This document shows positions 9,763-17,614 of a stretch of DNA of 64,000 bases, one piece after another (position 1 is the stretch's first letter; every line of letters begins with the position of its first letter). Under the pieces are notes generated by a model that saw only the letters and a list, made by a program, of their open reading frames with translations, was not told the DNA's origin and searched no databases. This DNA is from Alphaproteobacteria bacterium. GTDB taxonomy: Bacteria; Pseudomonadota; Alphaproteobacteria; Sphingomonadales; Emcibacteraceae. A program made the translations under genes and the position numbers. Where the stretch lies: contig JAUIDN010000006.1 in the NCBI GenBank assembly GCA_030428615.1, forward strand, positions 83,530 through 147,529, written 5' to 3'.

Positions 9763-10401
9763 TCACCTACTCTCAAGCAACCAAATTTCTTCGAAGGCCT
9801 CATACTTTCCTCTAAATCCACCCGGTACCTTACTACTTTCAAGCAGTAGTAAATTATACTTTTTCTCATAATGCAGGAATAGCTCTTCATGGTTGATGGA
9901 GAACGGTGGGCCATCCACCAAGCTTTGATCATAACGATAAGTAATAAGCAACTGCGCTGCTTTTTGGGAGATCTTTGATACATGACCTGCATATCGTCCT
10001 CTCATATCATCAGGCATAGCCACAAAGGCCGCCCTATCATATATGACATCGATCGGACCAAGCTCCGTGGCCGATAAATTAAAAATATTTCCAACAAATA
10101 TATCCAGATTATTATGACTATAACGCTTTAAGTCGCCCACCATCGTTATTGTGGGATCAATCCCCAACCCCAAAAATAATTGTGTTACAGCAAATTCACT
10201 TAATTCTACACCGACAACATGAAGCCCCTTGTTTAAAAGCCAGCCGATATCAACGCTCTTACCGCAAAGTGGCAGAAATACATTATCATTTTTAAACGCG
10301 CGAATTCGATCCCAGTATTTTATGAGATGTGGGTTTACATCATTTTCATGGAACGCGGTCGCCCCATCCTTCCAGCGCTCTATCCAGTAGTTTGAATCCA
10401 T
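9763..10401 (-). CDS. tpm: Thiopurine S-methyltransferase (TPMT) family protein
   Basis: SAM-dependent S/Se/Te-methyltransferase of about 212 residues. It begins in the family manner (SNYWIERWKDGATAFHENDVNP), then LPLCGKSVDIGWLLNKGLHVVGVELS, the SAM-binding motif I region, and later IYDRAAFVAMPDDMRGRY, a TPMT signature. Bacterial TPMTs methylate selenite, tellurite and thiol compounds, giving volatile products. I start at 10401 (MDSNYW); 10407 is equally possible. Its promoter contains a perfect MerR-type operator and it diverges from the MerR-family gene at 10493, so it is probably that regulator's target. Confidence 0.88.
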   Translation of the reverse strand: MDSNYWIERWKDGATAFHENDVNPHLIKYWDRIRAFKNDNVFLPLCGKSVDIGWLLNKGLHVVGVELSEFAVTQLFLGLGIDPTITMVGDLKRYSHNNLDIFVGNIFNLSATELGPIDVIYDRAAFVAMPDDMRGRYAGHVSKISQKAAQLLITYRYDQSLVDGPPFSINHEELFLHYEKKYNLLLLESSKVPGGFRGKYEAFEEIWLLESR

Positions 10402-10454
10402 CAACATTCTTTCACAATTTATCTTCTTTTTTGACCCGGATGGTCACTGGTGAT

Positions 10455-10485
10455 ATGCTACTACCTCAAGTTAACTTGAGGTCAA
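10455..10485 (-). promoter_or_regulatory. MerR-type promoter/operator driving tpm
   Basis: A perfect 20-base palindrome, ACCTCAAGTTAACTTGAGGT, lies at 10463-10482. On the minus strand TTGACC (10480-10485) and TAGCAT (10455-10460) are 19 bases apart with the palindrome between them, the lengthened spacer typical of promoters that MerR-family proteins untwist. The core equals the sequence of the E. coli soxS SoxR box as I recall it. It faces the tpm gene; on the plus strand no good -10 is seen. Confidence 0.75.
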
Positions 10486-10492
10486 GAACATA

Positions 10493-10927
10493 ATGAAAAT
10501 TAAGATTATCGACATTGGCGAAGTCAAGCGGCACTCCGGATATCCGGCGTCCACCTTGCGTTATTATGAAGAAAAAGGTCTCATCCAATCGGTTGGACGA
10601 AAGGGTTTAAGAAGGCTTTTTAGTTCGGATGTTCTAATCCGGTTGGATTTGATTACGCTTGCCCGGCGGGCAAACTTTTCACTTGATGAAATTGCAGACA
10701 TGCTAACGCCATATGGCCCAAGGATTGATCGTAAAAAGCTTTTATCCAAAGCTGGCGAGCTTGACCAAACTATAAAAAAACTTACGGCAATGAGGGAGGG
10801 ATTGCTACACACAGCGAATTGCCCCGCCCCAAACCATTTTGAATGCCCGACCTTCCGAAACCTGCTTCGTGTCGCCAGAAAAAGCGAAATCAGAAAACAA
10901 AGAAACAATACTCGAGCGTCAACATAA
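10493..10927 (+). CDS. MerR family transcriptional regulator, SoxR-like DNA-binding domain
   Basis: MerR-family regulator of 144 residues. N-terminal winged helix (DIGEVKRHSGYPASTLRYYEEKGLI, then GRKGLRRLFSSDVLIRL), a dimerisation helix (about 75-105) and a short C-terminal sensor region. SoxR binds [2Fe-2S] with four cysteines; here only C110 and C118 remain (ANCPAPNHFECP), so it is not a canonical redox SoxR and may sense through two Cys or a bound metal or metalloid. The ATG is 11 bases after the palindromic operator, so it probably represses itself while controlling tpm. It ends 7 bases before the convergent ada gene. Confidence 0.88.
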   Translation: MKIKIIDIGEVKRHSGYPASTLRYYEEKGLIQSVGRKGLRRLFSSDVLIRLDLITLARRANFSLDEIADMLTPYGPRIDRKKLLSKAGELDQTIKKLTAMREGLLHTANCPAPNHFECPTFRNLLRVARKSEIRKQRNNTRAST

Positions 10928-10933
10928 CTTGTT

Positions 10934-11986
10934 CTATGATTTCTGCCTTCGTTCCGCATCAATAAGCGCGCGTTTGCGGTCAAGCCCCCATCGGAACCCG
11001 CCCAGACTGCCATCACCGCGTAAGATACGGTGGCATGGCACCAGCACCCCTATATTGTTCCTGGCGTTGGCGCTGGCAACGGCGCGAACCGCGCTTGGGA
11101 TACCCATCCGTTCTGCCTGTTCCTTATAACTGAGCACTTCCCCGGGCTTTACACTCATTAAAAAGCGCCAGACCTTTATCTGAAACGCTGTTCCGTTCAG
11201 ATGCAAGGGGATTTCCGGTTTTTTAGCACCGTGGCTGATGTGCCGCTCAAACACCTCAATCCATTGATTAAGATGCGCATCGCTTCTTTTCGGTGTCCGG
11301 CTTAAAACCGCATGGGGGTATTCTTCCCGTAACTGGTCCAGAAGTTCCTGTTCCGTATCACCAAAATGAATCATGCAGACACCACGGTCTGTTGCAGCCA
11401 TAATGATACGCCCGAGTGAACACGTGCGAATGGCGTATGAAATTTCCTCTCCCTTGCCACCTGCGCGGTAAGCCGCCGGGGTCATTCCGATCCGGCCATC
11501 GATCTGTTCATAAACCCTGCTTGATGAACCGTATCCCGCTTCATAAATGGCCCCGGCAATGTCGTCGCCGCTTTTAAGCGCAGATTTGAAATTATTAAGT
11601 CGCAAACCGTTCTGATATTCTTTAGGGCTCACCCCATAGGTGGCTTTGAACTTCCGTTGAATATGATGTGGGCTTAATTTTGATATTTCCGAAAGCGTTT
11701 CAAGTGTAATTTTTTCATCCGAATGATTTTCAATATATTCCGCGACTGTGACAAGCGGGTTAACATCACGCGGGTTACATTTTTTACAAGGGCGAAGCGA
11801 TTGTTTCTCCGCCTCTTCGCATGTTTTGAAAAAGCGCATATTTTCCGGTAGCGCCGGGCGCGATGGGCACGACGGCTTGCAATAAACCCCCGTTGTAATC
11901 ACACCATAATAAAATTTTCCGTCAAAACTTTTATCGCGGTTTTCAATGGCGTTTAAAAAATCCTGTTCATTCATTTCTTCAAACAT
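10934..11986 (-). CDS. ada: Bifunctional Ada: methylphosphotriester-DNA methyltransferase/activator and O6-alkylguanine-DNA methyltransferase
   Basis: DNA alkylation repair protein and adaptive-response regulator, 350 residues. Residues 1-75 form the Ada zinc domain with ligands C36, C40, C67 and C70 (VYCKPSC, RPCKKC); C36 is the expected methyl acceptor for phosphotriesters. Residues about 80-175 are an AraC-type helix-turn-helix. The C-terminal part is the O6-alkylguanine methyltransferase with PCHRIL and acceptor C318. The length matches E. coli Ada. GGAG lies 7 bases before the ATG. alkB, a classical Ada target, is 5 kb away. Confidence 0.95.
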   Translation of the reverse strand: MFEEMNEQDFLNAIENRDKSFDGKFYYGVITTGVYCKPSCPSRPALPENMRFFKTCEEAEKQSLRPCKKCNPRDVNPLVTVAEYIENHSDEKITLETLSEISKLSPHHIQRKFKATYGVSPKEYQNGLRLNNFKSALKSGDDIAGAIYEAGYGSSSRVYEQIDGRIGMTPAAYRAGGKGEEISYAIRTCSLGRIIMAATDRGVCMIHFGDTEQELLDQLREEYPHAVLSRTPKRSDAHLNQWIEVFERHISHGAKKPEIPLHLNGTAFQIKVWRFLMSVKPGEVLSYKEQAERMGIPSAVRAVASANARNNIGVLVPCHRILRGDGSLGGFRWGLDRKRALIDAERRQKS

Positions 11987-12072
11987 TGGAATGCTCCATA
12001 TTGATTAATAATAGGCTCATTTTATGCGTTTGCCAAAATCATTCGCTCCGAATATTGCGGTTATATAAATTA

Positions 12073-12238
12073 TTGACAATGACAGAAGGCTACCTTATTG
12101 AAGGTCCACGGTTTGGGATACCTGCCGCCCGCGGCGAACGCCATGGTGAAATTCCCAATTGAAATTTTGGTGATCCATTTTCGGACTTCACAGCAAAGCG
12201 GGCCCTGTCGATTTTGTCCATTTGAATGGAGAAATATC
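12073..12238 (+). promoter_or_regulatory. Promoter and long leader of the Glyoxalase_8-like gene
   Basis: A perfect TTGACA (12073-12078) is followed after 17 bases by TATTGA (12096-12101, weak -10). This leaves about 130 transcribed bases before the ATG at 12239. The leader is more GC-rich than its surroundings (around GCCGCCCGCGGC) and an in-frame extension of the gene through it looks non-conserved in character. It may be a structured regulatory leader; I match it to no known riboswitch. GGAG at 12228-12231 is the ribosome site. Confidence 0.35.
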
Positions 12239-12664
12239 ATGATTAATCATGAATTCACGGCCGAAAGCCTTAAATTACAGGCAAAACGCCTGAGAAACTA
12301 CCTTACCACCAAAGACATTGATTTAAGCCACAGCACTATACTTGAAGCGCTTGCCCATCAATATGGCTATCGTGACTGGAATGTGCTTTCGTCCAAACTC
12401 GCGGAACCATGCTGGCCATCCGTCGGTGAACGGGTCACGGGCACTTATTTGGGGCACCATTTTAACGGTATCGTGCGTTCCGTACATATCACCAAAAATG
12501 AAGGCATCCGCCGATTTCATTTTCAGTTTGATAAACCGGTTGATGTGGTGAAATCCGAACATTTCAGCAATTTTCGAAAACGCGTTTCCGCCGATCTGAA
12601 TAAAACCCTCAGGAGCGTAAACAGCAAAGGTGAAATTGATGATATTCTGGTTTTAAGTAACTGA
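12239..12664 (+). CDS. Glyoxalase-related (Glyoxalase_8-like) domain protein
   Basis: Small cytosolic protein of 141 residues. The first 50 residues (INHEFTAESLKLQAKRL, then STILEALAHQYGYRDWNVLSSKL) look like the glyoxalase-related domain found alone or at the N-terminus of proteins called glyoxalase superfamily proteins in alphaproteobacteria. The rest (VGERVTGTYLGHHFNGIVRSVH, RRFHFQFDKPVDVV) is beta-rich and resembles the associated C-terminal region. The start at 12239 is chosen because of GGAG 7 bases upstream; an upstream ATG at 12098 would add 47 residues without family character. Function unknown. Confidence 0.75.
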   Translation: MINHEFTAESLKLQAKRLRNYLTTKDIDLSHSTILEALAHQYGYRDWNVLSSKLAEPCWPSVGERVTGTYLGHHFNGIVRSVHITKNEGIRRFHFQFDKPVDVVKSEHFSNFRKRVSADLNKTLRSVNSKGEIDDILVLSN

Positions 12665-12670
12665 CGAATT

Positions 12671-12706
12671 AAACCGGGGAATTTCAACAATTCCCCCGGT
12701 TTTTTC
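12671..12706 (+). terminator. Rho-independent terminator
   Basis: Hairpin with arms AACCGGGGAATT and AATTCCCCCGGTT around a short loop, followed by TTTTTT, just after the stop of the upstream plus-strand gene and before the convergent amidohydrolase. Confidence 0.8.
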
Positions 12707-12721
12707 ACAATCAATCGATCT

Positions 12722-14416
12722 CTATCGACGATAGGTTACTTTGCCATCCACAATAGTCATGACCGTTTCACTATCCATGATTCCAATCGGGTCAATTTGC
12801 ATCCAGTCTTTATCAAAGATTGAAAAATCAGCCTTTTTTCCGACTTCAATCGTGCCGCGGATTTTTTCCTGAAACGCGGCCTGCGCGGCCCAAAGCGTCA
12901 TGGTCTTAAGCGCCTGGTCATGGCTCAGCTTTTCTTCGATATGCCAGTCATCGTTATAAAAGCCGTTAAAGTCGGTCCGCTGCACAAGGGAGAAAAATTC
13001 AACCCGCGGGTCGCCCACTTCCACCGGTGCATCAGTCCCGGCAGAAAAGCGGATGCCCTGATCAATCAATGATTTCCAGAGATATGAATATTTAAGCCGT
13101 TCCGACCCGATCCGTGCCGGTGCAAAATAAAGATCTCCTTTCACAGTGGAGGCTTCCACAACGGCAATAATATCAAGATCTAGATAACGTTTCTGATCAT
13201 CCGGATGGGTCATTTGCGCGTGTTCAATCCGCCAGCGTGGGTCCGCGTCCACCCGTTCTGTGACAGGCACCGCGTTAAATGCTTCTTCGTATAGATCAAG
13301 AACGAAACGGTTTGCATAATCACCGATAGCATGGGTTTCGATCTGAACCCCTTTTTTAAGGGCTTCTATCATCACAGGAAGGGCTTGATCATGGTCAATA
13401 AGCTGAAGCCCCTTTCCTTCTGCATCATCATACGGCTCTAGCAATGCCGCGCCTCGGCTGCCCAACGCGCCATCGGCGAAATACTTGATCCCCTTGATAT
13501 CAATCATATTATCCGGTGAAATTTCCGGCCCGCGGTCAAGAAGCTTGCGTGCTTCATCCCCCATATTCATAGCATAATAAATGCGTGTCTTCAGGTTTCC
13601 TTCTGAATGAATTTCTTTAATGATATCAATATCCGCATAGGTTCCACCCGCCTGCTGGACCTGTGCCCAACCCATGCGGGACATAAAATCAAATCCGGCT
13701 TGAAGCGATCTTTTATCCTGGTCCCGGCTTGGCGCGGGAATATGACGACGGATTAAATCCATCGCATTATCAATAAACATACCTGTCGGCTCGCCGTTTT
13801 CATCACGCAGGATTTGCCCCCCTTCCGGGTCGGGTGTGTCGCGGGTGATACCTGCAATTTCCATTGCTTTGCTGTTGGCAACAATCGAATGTTCCCCGGC
13901 GCGGTTTGCCACAACCGGGTTATTGGGACTAAACGGGTCAAGATCATCTTTATTTAAAAAGCGATTTTCCGTCCACTTCTTTTCAATCCAACCAACACCG
14001 ACAACCCATTCCCCTTCGGGGGTGTTTTCGACATATTCCCTGATTTTCGCAACCGTTTCACCAAGGTCATCAATCCCCTGAAGATTAAGGCCAAGCTCCC
14101 GTTGACCAATCCATTTAATATGAACATGCGCGTCTGTAAGTCCGGGAAAAACAGTATTGCCTGCCATATCAAGCACTTCGGTATTTTCACCAGTGAAAGC
14201 AGCAACGTCTGCGTTTGAGCCGACAAAAATAATTTCATCACCCTTTATTGCCACCGCTTCGGCGGTCCATTGGTCATCATTCGCCGTGTAAATGGTCGCG
14301 TTATTAATCACCATATCGGCCGCATTTTCCGGGTCAACGCCGTCTGCCTGCCGATAAAAGAAAATGATGTAGATAATAATCGCGGCTATTGCGGCGATAA
14401 TGATTTTATTTCTCAT
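12722..14416 (-). CDS. Membrane-anchored YtcJ-like amidohydrolase (second of tandem pair)
   Basis: Metal-dependent amidohydrolase of the YtcJ/AepA type, 564 residues from this start. An N-terminal hydrophobic segment (KIIIAAIAAIIIYIIFFY) anchors it so that the catalytic domain faces the periplasm. Metal site marks: TDAHVHIKW, IETHAIGDYANR and the late FSAGTDAPVEVGDPR. It is clearly a paralogue of the next upstream gene. I start at 14416 because GGAAAG lies about 8 bases upstream and the start overlaps the preceding stop by 11 bases, which indicates translational coupling. The substrate is unknown; the family hydrolyses N-acyl or formyl amides. Confidence 0.87.
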   Translation of the reverse strand: MRNKIIIAAIAAIIIYIIFFYRQADGVDPENAADMVINNATIYTANDDQWTAEAVAIKGDEIIFVGSNADVAAFTGENTEVLDMAGNTVFPGLTDAHVHIKWIGQRELGLNLQGIDDLGETVAKIREYVENTPEGEWVVGVGWIEKKWTENRFLNKDDLDPFSPNNPVVANRAGEHSIVANSKAMEIAGITRDTPDPEGGQILRDENGEPTGMFIDNAMDLIRRHIPAPSRDQDKRSLQAGFDFMSRMGWAQVQQAGGTYADIDIIKEIHSEGNLKTRIYYAMNMGDEARKLLDRGPEISPDNMIDIKGIKYFADGALGSRGAALLEPYDDAEGKGLQLIDHDQALPVMIEALKKGVQIETHAIGDYANRFVLDLYEEAFNAVPVTERVDADPRWRIEHAQMTHPDDQKRYLDLDIIAVVEASTVKGDLYFAPARIGSERLKYSYLWKSLIDQGIRFSAGTDAPVEVGDPRVEFFSLVQRTDFNGFYNDDWHIEEKLSHDQALKTMTLWAAQAAFQEKIRGTIEVGKKADFSIFDKDWMQIDPIGIMDSETVMTIVDGKVTYRR

Positions 14417-16100
14417 AGGTAATCTTTCCGCCAACAATGGTCATTAAATTTTCACTGGTTAAAATATCTGCTTCCGGGATCGTCATCCAGTCACGATCAA
14501 ATACCGTGAAATCAGCATACTTGCCCACTTCAACGCTACCCCGCAGATTTTCCTGAAACGCGCCATACGCGGGCCAGATCGTAAACATTTTAAGCGCTGT
14601 TTCCCGTGTTACCGCAAGTTCCGGATGCCATCCTTCTCCCGATGTACCGTCAAGGCGCTTACGCGCCACCGCCGCATAAAACTCGATACGCGGATCACCA
14701 AGTTCCACCGGCGCATCCGACCCGCCAAGGATCATAAGTCCCCGATCAACAAGCTGCTGCCACGGATATGAATGTCCAAGCCGTTCTGGGCCAAGGCGGT
14801 CCGGCGCAAAATTAAGATCCCCGATCCCGTGGGATGGCTGCATCGACGGGATGATACCCAGATCAACAAAACGCTGCTGATCTTCTGCGGGGATAATCTG
14901 CGCATGTTCAAGTCGCCAGCGTGGGTTTTTCACCGCCCATTCGTCCTTCGGGACACCATTGAATGCTTCTTCGTACCAGTCAAGAAGCGAACGCACCGCG
15001 CGGTCACCAATAACATGGGTTTCCACCTGCAACCCCTTGCGCAACGCGTCACGCAATATCGGTTCAAGTTCCTCTTTTGTTGTGCGATTCATAAAACCGT
15101 TATGGTCGGCATCCGCATAATTTTCAATCAGCGCTGCCCCACGGGAGCCAAGTGTCCCGTCAATATAGACCTTTATCCCGCGAAGGTCGAACATATCATC
15201 ATCCGTTACTTCCCGACCGCGTTCAAGGATTGTTGCCGCCTCCATCACATTTGCCGCCGCATATATACGGGTTGACATACCGCCTTCTGCGTGGATTTCC
15301 TTCATGATTTCGACCTGTTCATACGGCATGCCCGCGTCCTGGGTTTGTGTCCAGCCAAGCTTCGCATTTTCATACATACCCTGGGTCAGACTGTCTTTGA
15401 TATATTCCTTTGTTTCAGGTGGAATGATGCTTCTGAAAATTTCCATAGCGGTTGCAAGGACATATCCGTTGGGTGTACCGTCCGCATCACGTTCAAATTT
15501 ACCGCCGGTCGGATCGGGCGTGTCTTTGGTCACACCGGCCAGTTCCAGTGCCTTACTGTTCACGAGCGCGGATACCCCGTCCGCACGCGGCATAAACAGC
15601 GGTTTATTCGCCGTGAACGGGTCAACATCATGTTTGGTCAGAAAACGTTCCTCATCGGTCCATTCCCGTTCGATCCAGCCACGACCCTGCACCCATTCGC
15701 CGTCAGACACATTTTCGGCAAATGCCTTGATGGCATCAACCGTTTCTTTTAATGTTCCAATCCCGAACAGGCTTAATGTCTTCGGGCGTTTTCCGACCCC
15801 TTCCACATGCTGGTGGCTGTCGGTAAGTCCCGCATAGACATATTTTCCCGCCATATCCATGATGCGTGCGTCCCCGCACATATATTTTTCAGCGTCCGCA
15901 TTGCTGCCGACAAAAATAATTTTATCGCCAAGTGTCGCGACGGCCTCCGCTGTCCATTGGTTATCATTTGCCGTGTAAATGGTTGTATTATACATCACCA
16001 TATCTGCTGGCTCGCAGACCGCTTCCACCTCGGTGTCCTGACCACACCCCGAAACCATCAACATTAATGCCGCAATTCCACAAAAATTTCTGAACTTCAT
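14406..16100 (-). CDS. YtcJ-like amidohydrolase lipoprotein (first of tandem pair)
   Basis: 564-residue amidohydrolase with a lipoprotein signal: hydrophobic stretch then lipobox VSGC (Cys about residue 20), so attached to a membrane facing the periplasm. Metal motifs: TDSHQHVEG, VETHVIGDRAVR, and LGGSDAPVELGDPR. The carboxy end GSVEVGKYADFTVFDRDW is the usual amidohydrolase closing strand. A good AGGAAG site is 5 bases before the ATG. With the following gene it forms a tandem duplication in which one copy is lipid-anchored and the other has a membrane helix. They could act on different peptidoglycan- or environment-derived amides. Confidence 0.88.
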   Translation of the reverse strand: MKFRNFCGIAALMLMVSGCGQDTEVEAVCEPADMVMYNTTIYTANDNQWTAEAVATLGDKIIFVGSNADAEKYMCGDARIMDMAGKYVYAGLTDSHQHVEGVGKRPKTLSLFGIGTLKETVDAIKAFAENVSDGEWVQGRGWIEREWTDEERFLTKHDVDPFTANKPLFMPRADGVSALVNSKALELAGVTKDTPDPTGGKFERDADGTPNGYVLATAMEIFRSIIPPETKEYIKDSLTQGMYENAKLGWTQTQDAGMPYEQVEIMKEIHAEGGMSTRIYAAANVMEAATILERGREVTDDDMFDLRGIKVYIDGTLGSRGAALIENYADADHNGFMNRTTKEELEPILRDALRKGLQVETHVIGDRAVRSLLDWYEEAFNGVPKDEWAVKNPRWRLEHAQIIPAEDQQRFVDLGIIPSMQPSHGIGDLNFAPDRLGPERLGHSYPWQQLVDRGLMILGGSDAPVELGDPRIEFYAAVARKRLDGTSGEGWHPELAVTRETALKMFTIWPAYGAFQENLRGSVEVGKYADFTVFDRDWMTIPEADILTSENLMTIVGGKITYEK

Positions 16101-16203
16101 TTATTCTTCCTGTTATTTTATTTTCTGAAAAACAATATTCGGATATTGGTTTTTAAATATTTCCTTCATTTTCCCCTAAAACATTAAGAAGGATTTGAAA
16201 GAC

Positions 16204-16890
16204 ATGCAAGGGAATTTAAATTGGCGGGATATTCAATCGGATCTGCTTGAAAACGGATTTACCCGATTATCCGGTGTACTTGGTCCGCAAAGCTGCGATG
16301 ATTTAATTGCCGCCTATGAGGATGACATTTACCGCAGTACCATTGATATGAAACGATATAATTTCGGCCGCGGCGAATATAAATATTATTCATATCCCTT
16401 ACCCCAACTTATTACGGCGCTTAGAACATATTTTTATAAACATCTGCGCCCTGTCGCAATTGAATGGTCGGCGCGGTTAAAAACAGATTTTAATTATCCC
16501 GAACAACACAACGACTACCTTAAAATATGTCTCAAACATGGTCAGCAACGACCAACACCGCTTATCCTTAAATACGGACCTGGTGATTATAATACCCTTC
16601 ATCAGGATCTATATGGTGAAATTCACTTCCCATATCAGGCCGCGATCATGCTTTCCGACAAAGACGATTATACCGGTGGCGAATTTACGTTGGTTGAGCA
16701 ACGGCCGAGAATGCAGTCGGTTGCCCATGTCCAGACGCTTAATAAAGGTGATGCGATCATTTTTGCCGTAAATGAGTTTCCAAAAATAGGTAAGCGCGGT
16801 TATTATCGTGCTAAGTTACGTCATGGCGTCAGTGCCCTGAAAAACGGCAAACGCCATACACTTGGGATAATTTTACATGATGCAAAATGA
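16204..16890 (+). CDS. 2OG-Fe(II) oxygenase, PF09859-like
   Basis: Predicted Fe(II)/2-oxoglutarate dioxygenase of 228 residues. The double-stranded beta-helix holds H-x-D in NTLHQDLYGEIHFPYQ, the distal His in RAKLRHGVSALKNGKR, and the 2OG-binding Arg just after it (RHTLGIILHDA). This arrangement matches the oxygenase family PF09859 that is often found near alkB. The start at 16204 is used because AAGAAGG lies 11 bases upstream; the in-frame TTG at 16195 sits too close to it. The 3' end overlaps alkB by 14 bases, so the two are co-translated. A nucleic-acid substrate is likely but unproven. Confidence 0.82.
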   Translation: MQGNLNWRDIQSDLLENGFTRLSGVLGPQSCDDLIAAYEDDIYRSTIDMKRYNFGRGEYKYYSYPLPQLITALRTYFYKHLRPVAIEWSARLKTDFNYPEQHNDYLKICLKHGQQRPTPLILKYGPGDYNTLHQDLYGEIHFPYQAAIMLSDKDDYTGGEFTLVEQRPRMQSVAHVQTLNKGDAIIFAVNEFPKIGKRGYYRAKLRHGVSALKNGKRHTLGIILHDAK

Positions 16891-17518
16891 CCTTTTCAGC
16901 GATATTTCCCCGGAAATGGAGGAACTTGCCCCCGGTATCTTTCTGTTTCAACGCTACGTGGATGAAACAGAAATTTTCAACATTGTAAATTACGCCCGGG
17001 CAGAAGCGCCCATCCGGCATATGATCACCCCCGGCGGCAAAAAAATAAATGTATCCGGCGTTAGCATGGGCGATGCGGGATGGTATTCTGACCGGCGTGG
17101 ATACAGATACGAAAAAACCGACCCGCTGAGCGGTAAACCCTGGCCAAAGATACCGGATGATATCGGCGAAATAGTAACCATCGCGGCGGCGAAGGCAGGG
17201 TTTAATAATTTTGTCCCCGATAGCTGCTTTATCAATTGTTATGAACCCGGTGTGCGCCTCACCGCCCATATTGATCAGGACGAGGTTGATTTTTCGAAGC
17301 CGATTGTATCCATTTCCCTCGGCGTCAGCGCCATATTCCAGGTATTTGGTGAAAAACGTGGCGGTAAAGCCATGAATATCCCACTCCATTCGGGGGATCT
17401 TCTTATCTTCGGCGGTCCGGCCCGTCGTCATTATCATGGTGTTAAAAAAATTGAAACCCAAAGTCACCCGCTTACCGGAGATAAAAGATACAATCTGACT
17501 TTTCGTAAGGCACTTTAA
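16877..17518 (+). CDS. alkB: DNA oxidative demethylase AlkB
   Basis: Fe(II)/2OG dioxygenase that reverses N1-methyladenine and N3-methylcytosine damage. 213 residues, normal for the family. Seen: substrate region VSGVSMGDAGWYSD, FINCYEPGVRLTAHIDQDEVDF with the H-x-D iron ligands, GGPARRHYHGV with the distal His, and RYNLTFRKAL with the 2OG-binding arginines (R-x5-R). It overlaps the preceding oxygenase gene. ada lies 5 kb upstream, so both classical adaptive-response activities are in this neighbourhood, though separated by two amidohydrolases on the other strand. Confidence 0.95.
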   Translation: MMQNDLFSDISPEMEELAPGIFLFQRYVDETEIFNIVNYARAEAPIRHMITPGGKKINVSGVSMGDAGWYSDRRGYRYEKTDPLSGKPWPKIPDDIGEIVTIAAAKAGFNNFVPDSCFINCYEPGVRLTAHIDQDEVDFSKPIVSISLGVSAIFQVFGEKRGGKAMNIPLHSGDLLIFGGPARRHYHGVKKIETQSHPLTGDKRYNLTFRKAL

Positions 17519-17614
17519 AATAACAAAAAAATACTCCAGTCACATTTTCAACATGTTTATACAGTTCAATTCATGTATAATAATTATTTAACAATCACAT
17601 GACACAATTGGGGC

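Noticed and set aside
10493..10927. Canonical redox-sensing SoxR
   Set aside because: The four-cysteine [2Fe-2S] motif is not present; only two Cys remain at the C-terminus.
12098..12238. N-terminal extension of the Glyoxalase_8-like protein
   Set aside because: The strong GGAG site before ATG 12239 and the lack of family similarity upstream favour the shorter protein.
14772..15837. Several 150-180 codon plus-strand frames inside the amidohydrolase pair
   Set aside because: They overlap each other, have no ribosome sites or family features and mirror the real minus-strand genes.
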